A stretch of 64,000 bases of DNA from Arthrobacter sp. FW305-BF8 (GCF_021789315.1 NZ_CP084561.1:4526001-4590000), one strand, 5' to 3'. Positions 1-8,655 are shown, counted from the first letter of the stretch. Notes: a model not told the origin generated them from the sequence alone. Made by a program: numbers and translations.

Positions 1-215
1 CGGCCCACATCTTCTCCGGCGACTCCCTCTTCCCTGGCGGCGTGGGCAACACGCAGAAGGACCCCGAGCGGTTCAACCAACTGCTCACGGACGTCACCGA
101 GCGGATCTTCGGCATCTACCCGGACAGCGCCGTGGTGCACCCGGGCCACGGCAAGCCCACCACGCTCGGCGCCGAGCGGCCGCACCTTGAGGAGTGGCGC
201 GCCCGCGGCTGGTAG
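1..215 (+). CDS. MBL-fold metallo-hydrolase, C-terminal part
   Basis: Only the last 70 codons are in the window (frame begins at base 3, stop TAG 213-215). The peptide contains GDSLFPGGVGNT, where the aspartate is the typical bridging metal ligand of the metallo-beta-lactamase fold, and then HPGHG, where the first histidine is the usual last zinc ligand. These are glyoxalase II-like features and the substrate cannot be told from this end. The gene faces the DEAD-box helicase across a repeat and a palindrome. The start and upstream neighbours lie outside the window. Confidence 0.8.
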   Translation, partial: AHIFSGDSLFPGGVGNTQKDPERFNQLLTDVTERIFGIYPDSAVVHPGHGKPTTLGAERPHLEEWRARGW

Positions 216-284
216 CTGGCGCTGCGCCCAGTGACCTGCGCTGCGCCCAGTGAGCTGCGCTGCGCTCAGTGATCTGCGCTACGC
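215..284. repeat. 19-20 bp tandem repeat, about 3.5 copies
   Basis: Starting at the end of the preceding stop codon, units of the form CTGCGCTGCGCCCAGTGA repeat at 215-234, 235-253 and 254-272, with a partial unit at 273-284. The copies differ at one or two bases. The array runs directly into the palindrome at 281-332. Confidence 0.75.
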
Positions 285-332
285 AAAATGCCGGTCGCTA
301 CGGGAATTCCCGTAGCGACCGGCATTTTGCGT
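281..332. terminator. 52-bp perfect palindrome, probable bidirectional terminator
   Basis: The 26-base arms 281-306 and 307-332 are exact reverse complements with no spacer. They begin ACGCAAAATGCCGG and meet at GGGAATTCCC. The element lies between two converging genes and carries an A-run and T-run near its ends, which fits an intrinsic terminator serving both strands. Confidence 0.75.
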
Positions 333-366
333 GTCGCCAGTTACCTGGCGTGTCGTCGGCCGGGTA

Positions 367-2220
367 TCAGCGGCCGCGGCGCTCGTTCGACGCCGGGGCC
401 GACGCGCGGCGCGGGGCCTTCCGGGCCGGACGTCCGTCACCGGAGCGGCCGCTGCCGCCCGACGAGGAACCGCCTGCGTATGACCCACCCGATGTGCCAC
501 CGGTGGTGGAGGACCAGACCGGAGCGTTGCCGCCGGCCTTGCTGCCGGCCGCTGCGCGCTGGCCGGTGGCGGGACGTCCGCTGCGCTGGCCGCCGCTGGC
601 CGGACGGCCGGTGCCGCCACGGGGGGATTCGCTGCGGGTGAAGCGGGACTCGGACCGTCCGTCCGAACCGCGTCCGGCCGATGAACGGCCACCAGCCGCA
701 GGCACATCGTTGCGGTGCGTGGACGCAGTGCCACGGCCACGTGCGTTGCGGCGGGCAGCAGCTGCCGCAGTGGCGCGGTCCTCGTTCTGCTCAGCGACGC
801 GGTCGGCAGCCGCACGAGCTTCGGTGCGGCCCTCGTAGGCCGCGGCCCGGCGCTCGGCGCGGGGCAGGTCCGTGCGCGGAGCCTCAGCGGAAACCCGCCC
901 GCGCCCGCCACGGCCGCCACGGCCGCCGGCCGTGGGTGATGCCTGGCGGCGTGCGCGCTTGCGCTCCGCGTTGGCGCCGGTGGACTTGCCGGCACCCTGC
1001 TGCGGAGCTTTCGCCGCGAGGAGAGCCGCACGGGTCCGAGGATCAACCTTGTCGGCGATCGCGCCCACCAGCTCGGCAACGATCGGCGAGCTTGCGGTGA
1101 CCCGCTCGAAGCTGACCTCGACGCCGGCAGCCTTCATGAGCTTCTTGACGTCCGTCTGCTGCTCGGGCAGGGTCAGCGTGACCACGGTGCCGTCGGAGCC
1201 GGCACGGGCGGTGCGGCCGGAGCGGTGCAGGTACGCCTTGTGCTCGGTGGGCGGGTCGACGTGGATGACCAGCTCGACGTCGTCCACGTGCACGCCGCGG
1301 GCGGCGACGTCGGTGGCCACCAGGACGCGGACGTCACCGGAGGAGAACTCGGCAAGGTTGCGGTCGCGGGCGTTCTGCGACAGGTTGCCGTGCAGGTCGA
1401 CGGCGGGAATCCCGGCGTCGGTCAGGGTCTTGGCCAGCTTGCGGGCGTGGTGCTTGGTGCGCATGAACAGCACACGGCGGCCGGCGCCGGACGCCAGTTC
1501 AACGATCAGCTGCTTCTTGACGGTCTGGTCGTTGACCACCAGCACGTGGTGCTCCATGGTGGTCACGGCGGCCTGCGGATCGTCCACGGAGTGGGTCAGC
1601 GGGTTGGACAGGTAGCGCTGGACGATCTTGTCCACGCCGTTGTCCAGCGTGGCGGAGAACAGCAGGCGCTGGCCCTGGCTCGGGGTCATGTCCATGAGCT
1701 TCTTGACCACGGGCAGGAAGCCGAGGTCGGCCATGTGGTCGGCCTCGTCCAGCACCGTCACCTCGACGGCCTCGAGGGTCAGGATGCGCTGGCGGATCAG
1801 GTCCTCCAGCCGGCCCGGGCAGGCGATGACAATGTCGACGCCGGCGCGCAGCGCCTTCTCCTGACGGGCCTGGGAGATGCCGCCGTAGATCACGGTGGTG
1901 TTCAGGCCCATGGCCTTGGCCAGCGGCTCGATCGTTGCGTTGATCTGGGTGGCCAGTTCACGGGTGGGCGCCAGGACCAGGCCCATGGGGCGCCCGGGCT
2001 TGCGGAAGTAGGCGGCTTCGCGCTCCGCGAGGCGGGCCACCAGCGGGATGGCGAAGGCGATGGTCTTACCGGAGCCGGTGCGGCCACGGCCCAGGACGTC
2101 GCGGCCGGCCAGGGTGTCCGGCAGGGTCTTGACCTGGATGGGGAACGGGGATTCGATGCCCTGGGCGGCCAGGATTTCGGTGAGTGCCTTGGGCGTGCCG
2201 AGGGCAGCAAAAGTAGTCAT
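367..2220 (-). CDS. DEAD-box ATP-dependent RNA helicase
   Basis: 617 aa, cytoplasmic RNA helicase of the RhlE/CsdA type. Visible motifs in order: Q-motif region near 29, Walker A RTGSGKT (47-53), PTRELA (85-90), DEAD (158-161), SAT (189-191), and HRSGRTAR (332-339). From about residue 415 to the end the protein is low-complexity, rich in Arg, Gly, Ser and Ala with RGG-like stretches. This is the basic RNA-binding tail common in actinobacterial members. The start codon at 2220 has only a weak ribosome site. It is preceded by a 720-bp gene-poor stretch holding a candidate leader hairpin. Likely roles are rRNA maturation or cold adaptation, inferred from the family. Confidence 0.93.
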   Translation of the reverse strand: MTTFAALGTPKALTEILAAQGIESPFPIQVKTLPDTLAGRDVLGRGRTGSGKTIAFAIPLVARLAEREAAYFRKPGRPMGLVLAPTRELATQINATIEPLAKAMGLNTTVIYGGISQARQEKALRAGVDIVIACPGRLEDLIRQRILTLEAVEVTVLDEADHMADLGFLPVVKKLMDMTPSQGQRLLFSATLDNGVDKIVQRYLSNPLTHSVDDPQAAVTTMEHHVLVVNDQTVKKQLIVELASGAGRRVLFMRTKHHARKLAKTLTDAGIPAVDLHGNLSQNARDRNLAEFSSGDVRVLVATDVAARGVHVDDVELVIHVDPPTEHKAYLHRSGRTARAGSDGTVVTLTLPEQQTDVKKLMKAAGVEVSFERVTASSPIVAELVGAIADKVDPRTRAALLAAKAPQQGAGKSTGANAERKRARRQASPTAGGRGGRGGRGRVSAEAPRTDLPRAERRAAAYEGRTEARAAADRVAEQNEDRATAAAAARRNARGRGTASTHRNDVPAAGGRSSAGRGSDGRSESRFTRSESPRGGTGRPASGGQRSGRPATGQRAAAGSKAGGNAPVWSSTTGGTSGGSYAGGSSSGGSGRSGDGRPARKAPRRASAPASNERRGR

Positions 2221-2941
2221 ATGCGTTTATCAGGGTCTTTCAGGCGGTATCCAGCGGATATCGGCCCCCGACGCCGGTTGGCTCAGGGGGTCGCCGAAGA
2301 AAAGTCAGGTGATCAACCGGGCTGCTGCCAGAGTTCAAACAGCGGCCGCCGGGACCAATAGCGTTCATCGACGCAGGATGTGCCTCTCACATGAAAAAAG
2401 CCCACTCTCCAAGTTTCAGAGCAAAGCGGGCATCACTGCACATCAAGTCCCACCAGTCTACCATCAGGGCCCCGCGAGCCATTCCCGCCCCGCTTGCTGC
2501 CGCCTATGCCGGAACTTTCGCTGCCCCCTTTGCGGCCTCAACCCGTCGCCGGCCGCGGCTCTTGCCCCTCTCGGCACCGCCCGGCAAGGCGTGATGCAGC
2601 TCACGGACAACAATGGGCGACATTTGGGACTGGCATGCTGGACATATGTCGAAGACTATTGCGGCGCTTCGCCCTCAGTGCGAATTTCCTGCCAGCGCGG
2701 CTAACCACCGGCTGGACTGCAGGAATGCGCTTTTCTGGCGGACCACTCCGCCCGGTACGGGGACACCCAGCCCGTCCGCTGCCGAGCAGCGCGGGCGGCG
2801 GTTGCACCCCCTGCCGCGCCCCGCCGCTCATAGTCTTAACACCATCCCAACTGTTAGTTCCGTCACATCCATGGCGGACCGACGCGGCCGGCACGGCAAC
2901 TTCCCGGACGTGCCGGCACCTGTGACAAGGAAGAAGACTTG
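2221..2941. other. 720-bp divergent intergenic region
   Basis: This separates the helicase from the amino acid permease. Short open frames occur on both strands but have no ribosome sites or recognisable products. The only structure I can support is the minus-strand hairpin plus T-run at 2394-2431, along with a 10-bp palindrome GACATATGTC at 2641-2650. Promoters for both flanking genes must lie here, but none is clear enough to call. Confidence 0.5.
2394..2431 (-). terminator. Candidate leader attenuator upstream of the DEAD-box helicase
   Basis: Read on the minus strand, GCCC-x6-CTCT, a 9-base loop, then AGAG-T-GGGC is followed by six T. This gives a bulged stem with a U-tract. It lies about 175 bases upstream of the helicase start on the same strand, with no gene between them. 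It could therefore act as an attenuator in the 5' leader or as the end of a small RNA. Confidence 0.4.
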
Positions 2942-4432
2942 ATGTCTGAACGCACCACCAGCATTTCCGATCAGCCGTCCGCAGAGCGTGCTGAATCCGG
3001 CCAAAGCAGGGAGCCGCACCTCGCCCGCGGACTCGGCAACCGCCACATCCAGCTCCTGGCCATCGGCGGCGCCATCGGCACCGGCCTGTTCATGGGCTCC
3101 GGCAAGACCATCTCCCTCGCCGGCCCGTCCGTCATCTTCGTGTACATGATCATCGGCTTCATGCTGTTCTTCGTCATGCGGGCCATGGGCGAAATCCTGC
3201 TCTCCAACCTGAACTACAAGTCCTTCAGCGACTTCGCCGGCGACATCCTTGGCCCGTGGGCAGGGTTCTTCACCGGCTGGTCCTACTGGTTCTTCTGGGT
3301 AGTGACGGGCGTGGCCGACATCGTTGCCATCGCCGGCTACGTGGACAAGCTGGCCCCTGGCACTCCCCTCTGGATCCCGGCACTCATCACACCCGTGGTC
3401 CTCATCCTGCTGAACCTTCCCACGGTCAAGGCCTTCGGCGAGGCCGAGTTCTGGTTCGCCATCATCAAGGTGGTGGCCATCCTCGCCCTGATCGCCACCG
3501 GCGTGGTCATGATCGCCACCAACTTCACCTCGCCGAGCGGCGCGGTCGCCAACCTGGCGAACATGTGGAACGACGGCGGCATGTTCCCGCACGGCATGTT
3601 CGGTTTCATCCTCGGCTTCCAGATCGCCATCTTCGCCTTTGCCGGCATCGAACTCGTGGGCACGGCAGCCGCCGAAACCAAGGACCCGGAAAAGAACCTT
3701 CCCCGGGCGATCAACTCGATCCCGATCCGTGTCCTGCTCTTCTACGTGGGCGCCCTGGTGGTCATCATGGCCGTCAACCCGTGGCGCAGCATCGACGCCG
3801 CCAGCAGCCCGTTCATCGGCATGTTCACCCTCGCCGGCCTGGGCATCGCCGCCGTTGTGATCAACCTCGTCGTCCTCACCTCGGCCGCCTCCAGCGCCAA
3901 TTCCGGCATCTACTCCACCTCGCGCATGGTCTACGGGCTCGCGCAGGACGGCAACGCCCCGAAGGCCTTCGGCAAGCTCAGCGTCCGCAAGGTTCCGCAG
4001 AACGCGCTCCTGTTCTCCTGCGTCTTCCTGCTGGCCGGCCTGGTCCTGCTGTACGCGGGCGACTCCGTGATCGGCGCCTTCACCATCGTCACCTCCGTGG
4101 CCTCGGTGCTGACCATGTTCGTCTGGTCGATGATCCTCATCAGCTACATCATGTTCCGCCGCCGCCGGCCGGAACTCCACGCGGCGTCCGCCTTCAAGAT
4201 GCCGGGTTCGGCCTTCATGCCCTACGTGGTCCTGGCCTTCTTCGTGTTCATGCTCGTAGCCCTGGCCCAGGCCGAGGACACCCGCCTCGCGCTGGTGGTT
4301 GCCCCGGTGTGGTTCCTGCTGCTGGGCGCTGCCTGGTACTTCAACCGCCAGACGCCGCTGCAGCAGGCCCGGATCGAGGAGTGGAAGGCCGAGGGCGCCA
4401 GCGTCCCCGCGGTGACCTCCGGCAAGGCCTAA
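2942..4432 (+). CDS. APC-family amino acid permease, CycA-like
   Basis: 496 aa inner-membrane transporter with about 12 hydrophobic segments. The N-terminal signature LLAIGGAIGTGLFMGSG is the conserved APC TM1 motif. Sequences around GFQIAIFAFAGIELVG and AAAETKDPEKNLPRAI are typical of the amino acid transporter subfamily containing CycA, the D-serine/D-alanine/glycine carrier. It should act as a proton-coupled importer. ATG at 2942 is chosen because AAGGAAGAAG lies just upstream; an in-frame TTG three bases earlier is less likely. It is monocistronic and is followed by a strong terminator. The substrate is inferred from similarity only. Confidence 0.88.
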   Translation: MSERTTSISDQPSAERAESGQSREPHLARGLGNRHIQLLAIGGAIGTGLFMGSGKTISLAGPSVIFVYMIIGFMLFFVMRAMGEILLSNLNYKSFSDFAGDILGPWAGFFTGWSYWFFWVVTGVADIVAIAGYVDKLAPGTPLWIPALITPVVLILLNLPTVKAFGEAEFWFAIIKVVAILALIATGVVMIATNFTSPSGAVANLANMWNDGGMFPHGMFGFILGFQIAIFAFAGIELVGTAAAETKDPEKNLPRAINSIPIRVLLFYVGALVVIMAVNPWRSIDAASSPFIGMFTLAGLGIAAVVINLVVLTSAASSANSGIYSTSRMVYGLAQDGNAPKAFGKLSVRKVPQNALLFSCVFLLAGLVLLYAGDSVIGAFTIVTSVASVLTMFVWSMILISYIMFRRRRPELHAASAFKMPGSAFMPYVVLAFFVFMLVALAQAEDTRLALVVAPVWFLLLGAAWYFNRQTPLQQARIEEWKAEGASVPAVTSGKA

Positions 4433-4447
4433 TTCCGCACGATAAAC

Positions 4448-4489
4448 GCCGCGCCGCGGGGCACCCAAGTGACCCGCGGCGCGGCTTTT
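4448..4489 (+). terminator. Rho-independent terminator after the permease
   Basis: A perfect 13-bp stem (GCCGCGCCGCGGG, 4448-4460, pairing with 4473-4485) with a 12-base loop is followed by TTTT. It sits 15 bases after the permease stop. Confidence 0.9.
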
Positions 4490-4520
4490 CCATGCCTGGC
4501 CGACGGACGGTGAGGAAGGT

Positions 4521-4536
4521 GTTAAGCGGAAATTAC
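4521..4536. promoter_or_regulatory. Possible GlnR box upstream of the nitrite reductase operon
   Basis: GTTAA-N6-ATTAC on the plus strand (GTAAT-N6-TTAAC on the minus) matches the actinobacterial GlnR consensus GTNAC-N6-GNAAC at four of five positions in each half. It lies about 100 bp before the first gene of a nitrogen-assimilation operon. GlnR control of nirBD is known in actinobacteria; here it is inferred from this match. Confidence 0.35.
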
Positions 4537-4633
4537 ACAGGCAGCCGGGCGATGTAACACGTGCGGCGAAGGATGGACTCATGCCGGGCTGATGCCAGCG
4601 GCCGCAGCGTTCCTCCGCCGAAAGGATCTGACC

Positions 4634-4981
4634 GTGATCTTGAAGAACATCTTCCTTCAGGGCATCTTCCCGTTCGACGGTGCGGGGCTCGAAAAGGCCG
4701 TGCCCATCCACAGCCAGCTCTCCCATTTCGTCCCGGACGGCGTGATCAACCAGACCCTCTATTTCCGGGGCGGCAATTCCTCCGGGGAGCTGATCACGGT
4801 GGTCCTGATGCGCGACGGCGTGCCCATGCGGTACTTCCCGATTGCGGCCAGGGGCGACGTCCACGTCCCGCTCCGCGTTGTGGAAGACATCGACGGCGGC
4901 TCGCTGATCGAGCTGAGGCTGCTGGCGGACACGGGGGTCAGCGGATCCGTCGTTGTCGACATGGGCATGGTGGAACACTGA
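4634..4981 (+). CDS. Conserved small protein of unknown function, first gene of the nirBD operon
   Basis: 115 aa if started at GTG 4634, which has AAAGGA at 4621-4625 in good position; an upstream ATG at 4592 has no such site. No signal peptide or membrane segment is seen. The protein is beta-rich in appearance, with alternating hydrophobic residues and no cysteines. It ends in TGATG, overlapping the nirB start by one base, so translation is probably coupled. I do not recognise the family. The position suggests a role in nitrite reduction, cofactor insertion or assembly, but nothing in the sequence proves it. Confidence 0.7.
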   Translation: MILKNIFLQGIFPFDGAGLEKAVPIHSQLSHFVPDGVINQTLYFRGGNSSGELITVVLMRDGVPMRYFPIAARGDVHVPLRVVEDIDGGSLIELRLLADTGVSGSVVVDMGMVEH

Positions 4982-7491
4982 TGACCGCCCTCGCCAGCCG
5001 CGGGCGGAGCACGCCCGCTGATACGCGGCGCAGGCTCGTGGTGATCGGCAACGGGATGGCCGGTGCGCGCGCCGTCGAGGAAATCCTGGCCCGCGGCGGC
5101 GCGGTCCAGCACAGAATCACCATGTTCGGCGACGAGCCCTATGGCAACTACAACCGGATCATGCTCAGCCATGTCCTCTCCGGCGAGGAGGACGCGGGTG
5201 GCATTTTCCTGAATTCGCTGGACTGGTACCGGGAGAACGGCATCACGCTGCACGCGGGGGTCCGGGTCGAAAAAATCGACCGTTTCGCCAAGCTGGTGTT
5301 CTCCGACGACGGCCGGGCCACGCCGTACGACGTCCTGATCATTGCCACCGGCAGCCGCTCGTCCATGCCCGCCGTCGAGGGCCTGTACACGCCGGGCGGA
5401 CGGCTGCTGCAAGGCGTGTTCGCTTTCCGGACCATCGATGACACCCAGGGCATGGTGTCGTACGCCCAGCAGGACCACCACCGCCGCGCCGTCGTGATCG
5501 GCGGCGGACTGCTGGGGCTGGAAGCCGCGCGGGGCCTGCAAAGCCACGGTGTCGGCGTCGACGTCGTCCATTCCGGCGGGCACCTGATGAACGCGCAAAT
5601 GGGCCCCGACGGCGGCGCGGTCCTGCGCCGCAGCGTGGAGGCACTCGGCATCAGGGTGCACACGAGCAGCCGGACCACTGCCATCCTGGGCGGCGACAAG
5701 GTGCGCGGCGTCCAGCTGCGGGACCAGCCGAACATCGAATGCGACCTGGTGGTGGTGGCTGCCGGAATTCGCCCCAATGTGGAGGTGGCGGTGACCAGCG
5801 GCCTGCCGGTGGAGCGGGCCATCGTGGTGGACGACCACATGCGCGTCCCCGACGAGGACGAAATCTACGCCGTCGGAGAGTGCGTCCAGCACCGCGGAGA
5901 GGTATACGGGCTGGTGGCGCCGCTGTGGGAGCAGGCCGCCGTGCTGGCCGACCACGTCACCGGGGCAGATCCCTCCTCTGTCTACCTGGGATCCCGCACC
6001 GCCACGAAGCTCAAGGTGGCCGGCGTCGACGTCGCCTCCATGGGGCTGCAGGCCCCGGAACGCGACACCGACGAGCACTTGGTGTTTTCCGAGCCCAGCA
6101 GGGGCGTGTTCAAGTCCATCGTGATCCGCGACAGCAAGATCGTGGGCGCAACGCTGCTCGGGGACAGCCGCAAGGTGGCCTACCTGACGCAGGCATTCGA
6201 CCGCGGGCTGCCGCTGCCGGAGGAACGGGTGTCCCTGCTCTTCGATCTCGGCGGACCCGGCGAGGAAGCCGGGGTGGCCGAACTCGGCGGCGATGCCCAG
6301 GTCTGCAACTGCAACGGCGTCAGCAAGCGAGCGATCACGGACACCGTGAGGGGCGGCTGCACCACGCTGTCCGGCGTCATGGACGTCACCCGCGCCGGCA
6401 AGGGCTGCGGATCCTGCAAGCTGCTGGTCCGGCAGGTGGTGGAATGGGCCGCTGATGGCACCGTGGATGAGGACCCTGCGGCCGAATACTACGTTCCCGG
6501 TGTGCCGCTGGAGAAGGCCGCGCTGATGTCGGCGATCCGGGACCGGGGCCTGCGGTCCGTGTCTGCCGTGTTCGCGGCGCTGGCACCGGCCGGCGCCGAG
6601 GACGCAAAGTCCAAGATGGGGCTGGCATCCCTGCTGAAAATGATGTGGGCCGGTGAGTACATCGACGAGCGCGACGCGAGGTTCGTCAACGACCGCGTCC
6701 ACGCCAACATCCAGCGTGACGGCACCTTCTCGGTGGTGCCGCAGATGAAGGGCGGGGTGACCTCCCCGGAGCAGCTCCGCCGGATCGCCGACGTCGCGGA
6801 CAAATACAACATCCCGATGGTCAAGCTGACGGGTGGGCAGCGGATCGACCTGCTGGGTGTCCCCAAGGAGGACCTGCCGAAGGTGTGGGCAGACCTGGGC
6901 ATGCCGTCGGGCTACGCGTACGGCAAGAGCTTCCGCACCGTCAAGACCTGTGTGGGCCAGGAGTTCTGCCGCTTCGGCACGGGGGATTCCACGAAGCTGG
7001 GCATCGAGATCGAGTCGCGGTTCCAGGGCATCGAGTCTCCCGCGAAACTGAAACTCGCGGTGTCCGGCTGCCCCCGGAACTGCGCGGAATCCCTGGTCAA
7101 GGACGTTGGGGTTGTGGCGGTCGACGGCGGACGCTGGGAGATCTACATCGGGGGCGCGGCGGGTGCCCACATCCGGAAGGGGGACCTGCTGGCCACCGTG
7201 GACGATCCCGGGACCGTGACGCTGCTGGCCGGTCGGTTCATGCAGTACTACCGGGAACACGCCAACTGGCTTGAACGCACATATTCCTTCGTGCCGCGCG
7301 TCGGGATTGAGCACCTCCGCGCCGTGATCGTGGACGACGCCGAGGGGATCGCCGCCGGGCTGGACGAGGCGATGCAGCGGTCCGTCGACAGCTATACCGA
7401 CCCCTGGGCCGAGCGCAACGACCCCTTCACCCCTGGCCAGTTCCGCACGTCGCTCCCGCTCGAGGTGCTCCCCCGGGTGCCGATCCGATGA
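4981..7491 (+). CDS. nirB: Assimilatory nitrite reductase [NAD(P)H], large subunit
   Basis: 836 aa cytoplasmic enzyme reducing nitrite to ammonium. It starts with an FAD/NAD(P)H oxidoreductase module (VVIGNGMAGARAVEEI near 20; second dinucleotide motif VVIGGGLLGLEAARGL near 172). A BFD-like [2Fe-2S] domain follows with C442, C444, C476 and C479. The C-terminal half is the ferredoxin-like plus siroheme/[4Fe-4S] domain, with C657-x5-C663 and C697-x3-C701, the full set of siroheme-cluster cysteines. The length is normal for NirB. It overlaps the small protein before it by one base and nirD by four (ATGA), so the three form a coupled operon. Confidence 0.97.
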   Translation: MTALASRGRSTPADTRRRLVVIGNGMAGARAVEEILARGGAVQHRITMFGDEPYGNYNRIMLSHVLSGEEDAGGIFLNSLDWYRENGITLHAGVRVEKIDRFAKLVFSDDGRATPYDVLIIATGSRSSMPAVEGLYTPGGRLLQGVFAFRTIDDTQGMVSYAQQDHHRRAVVIGGGLLGLEAARGLQSHGVGVDVVHSGGHLMNAQMGPDGGAVLRRSVEALGIRVHTSSRTTAILGGDKVRGVQLRDQPNIECDLVVVAAGIRPNVEVAVTSGLPVERAIVVDDHMRVPDEDEIYAVGECVQHRGEVYGLVAPLWEQAAVLADHVTGADPSSVYLGSRTATKLKVAGVDVASMGLQAPERDTDEHLVFSEPSRGVFKSIVIRDSKIVGATLLGDSRKVAYLTQAFDRGLPLPEERVSLLFDLGGPGEEAGVAELGGDAQVCNCNGVSKRAITDTVRGGCTTLSGVMDVTRAGKGCGSCKLLVRQVVEWAADGTVDEDPAAEYYVPGVPLEKAALMSAIRDRGLRSVSAVFAALAPAGAEDAKSKMGLASLLKMMWAGEYIDERDARFVNDRVHANIQRDGTFSVVPQMKGGVTSPEQLRRIADVADKYNIPMVKLTGGQRIDLLGVPKEDLPKVWADLGMPSGYAYGKSFRTVKTCVGQEFCRFGTGDSTKLGIEIESRFQGIESPAKLKLAVSGCPRNCAESLVKDVGVVAVDGGRWEIYIGGAAGAHIRKGDLLATVDDPGTVTLLAGRFMQYYREHANWLERTYSFVPRVGIEHLRAVIVDDAEGIAAGLDEAMQRSVDSYTDPWAERNDPFTPGQFRTSLPLEVLPRVPIR

Positions 7492-7817
7492 GCGCCGGAC
7501 TGTCCGGCGGCGGGCTGCACGTCCTCGGTCCGGTGGACCAGATCCCGGTAGGCGAGGGGCGCGCGTACGGTGTGGCCGGCGAACAGATCGCCGTGTTCCG
7601 CCTCCGGGACGGTTCCCTGCGCGCGGTGTCCGCCTTGTGCCCGCACAAAGGCGGCCCCATCGCCGACGGCACCATCGACCGGAACGTGGTGATGTGCCCG
7701 CTGCACCAGCACGCGTTTGACCTGGAGACAGGCTGCTCCACCACCGGCGCCGGCCCCCTGCGGAGCTACCCGGTGTTCGCCGACGGCTCGCAAAACGTGG
7801 TGGTCCGGCTCCCCTGA
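7488..7817 (+). CDS. nirD: Nitrite reductase small subunit, Rieske type
   Basis: 109 aa Rieske [2Fe-2S] protein. The cluster ligands are intact: C51-P-H53 and C70-P-L-H73. It partners NirB and its start overlaps the nirB stop by four bases. The size matches stand-alone NirD. No terminator is evident before the following methyltransferase, which begins 43 bp later, so read-through is possible. Confidence 0.93.
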   Translation: MSAGLSGGGLHVLGPVDQIPVGEGRAYGVAGEQIAVFRLRDGSLRAVSALCPHKGGPIADGTIDRNVVMCPLHQHAFDLETGCSTTGAGPLRSYPVFADGSQNVVVRLP

Positions 7818-7860
7818 CTTGCCCTAGGTGCGCCCCCGATTCTGTGGCAGGGTGATCCCC

Positions 7861-8565
7861 ATGGACCACGAAGGGCACGACGGCGCCGCGCGCCATTGGG
7901 ACGAAATGTACCGCAGCAGGCCGCGCGTGTGGAGCGGCCGGCCCAACCCGCAGCTGGTGGCCGAAGCAACCGGGCTGGAGCCCGGCACTGCCCTTGACCT
8001 GGGCTGCGGAGAGGGCGCCGACGCCCTGTGGCTCGCCGAGCAGGGCTGGACGGTGACAGCGGTGGACGTCTCCGCCGTCGCACTTAAACGGGCCGAGCAG
8101 CACGCCGCGGATTCGGCGGCCGGGAGCCGCATCACGTGGCTGCAGCGCGACCTTGACGCGTGGGCGCCGGAGGAGCAGTTCGACCTCGTGTCGGCCCAGT
8201 TCCTGCACTCCACCGAGGCCCCATGGCAGCGGCCGCACCGTGTGGCAGCGGATGCGGTGCGACCGGGCGGGACACTGCTGATCGTCGGCCACCATCCCGA
8301 CGGCCCGCCGCCCTGGCGGAGCACTTCGGATGAGGACAGCCACGCCGAGGGACACAGCCACTCGCACGGGGGCGGCGGCCACGCGGGTTCAGAGATGTTC
8401 TTCACTGCGGAGCAGGCCGCGGCCGAACTCGGCATCGCCCCGCCTGGGTGGCACGTGGACGTCGCGACCAGCCGGGAACGGGCGGCCACGGGCCCGGACG
8501 GGCAGTCGGCCACGCTCGCCGACGCCGTCCTGCGCGCCACCCGCCTGCAGACCCTGGACGGCTAG
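7861..8565 (+). CDS. Class I SAM-dependent methyltransferase
   Basis: 234 aa from ATG 7861. Motif I LDLGCGEGADALWLAEQG and the following AVDVS are typical of the TehB/UbiE-like methyltransferase_25 group. A histidine-rich insert (HAEGHSHSHGGGGH, about residues 160-173) is unusual and could bind metal. The substrate is unknown; tellurite or xenobiotic detoxification is sometimes assigned to relatives. The stop TAG is followed in frame by 22 more codons that look coding (see remnant at 8566). The gene may therefore have lost its original C-terminus, or a neighbour may have been deleted. Confidence 0.83.
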   Translation: MDHEGHDGAARHWDEMYRSRPRVWSGRPNPQLVAEATGLEPGTALDLGCGEGADALWLAEQGWTVTAVDVSAVALKRAEQHAADSAAGSRITWLQRDLDAWAPEEQFDLVSAQFLHSTEAPWQRPHRVAADAVRPGGTLLIVGHHPDGPPPWRSTSDEDSHAEGHSHSHGGGGHAGSEMFFTAEQAAAELGIAPPGWHVDVATSRERAATGPDGQSATLADAVLRATRLQTLDG

Positions 8566-8634
8566 CACCCCATCGTCGTGCTCCAGGGCGACGCCGTGTC
8601 CCACCTCTGCTACAAGGTCCTCCCCCGCATCTGA
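8566..8634 (+). pseudogene. Coding-like remnant in frame after the methyltransferase stop
   Basis: 22 codons directly after TAG, ending in TGA at 8632-8634, read HPIVVLQGDAVSHLCYKVL and then PRI. Every one of the 22 third positions is G or C, which is unlikely for non-coding DNA even here. It has no start of its own beyond an internal GTG. It could be a read-through extension lost by CAG to TAG, or the tail of a deleted gene. Confidence 0.4.
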
Positions 8635-8655
8635 CCTATTCCATTGGAGTGCAAG

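Noticed and set aside
2391..2594. Small plus-strand frame of 67 codons beginning MKKAH
   Set aside because: No ribosome site, Pro/Arg/Ala composition, and it overlaps the hairpin that better explains the region.
2613..2942. Plus-strand frame of 109 codons just before the permease
   Set aside because: No recognisable product or ribosome site; composition like random GC-rich DNA.
2828..4978. A 716-codon minus-strand open frame opposite the CycA-like permease
   Set aside because: The opposite strand encodes a full membrane transporter with family motifs; the antisense product is compositionally extreme.
4759..8382. A 1207-codon open frame on the minus strand across nirBD
   Set aside because: It is antisense to clear nirB, nirD and methyltransferase reading frames, is rich in His/Arg/Gly with no domain, and is an expected result of high GC.
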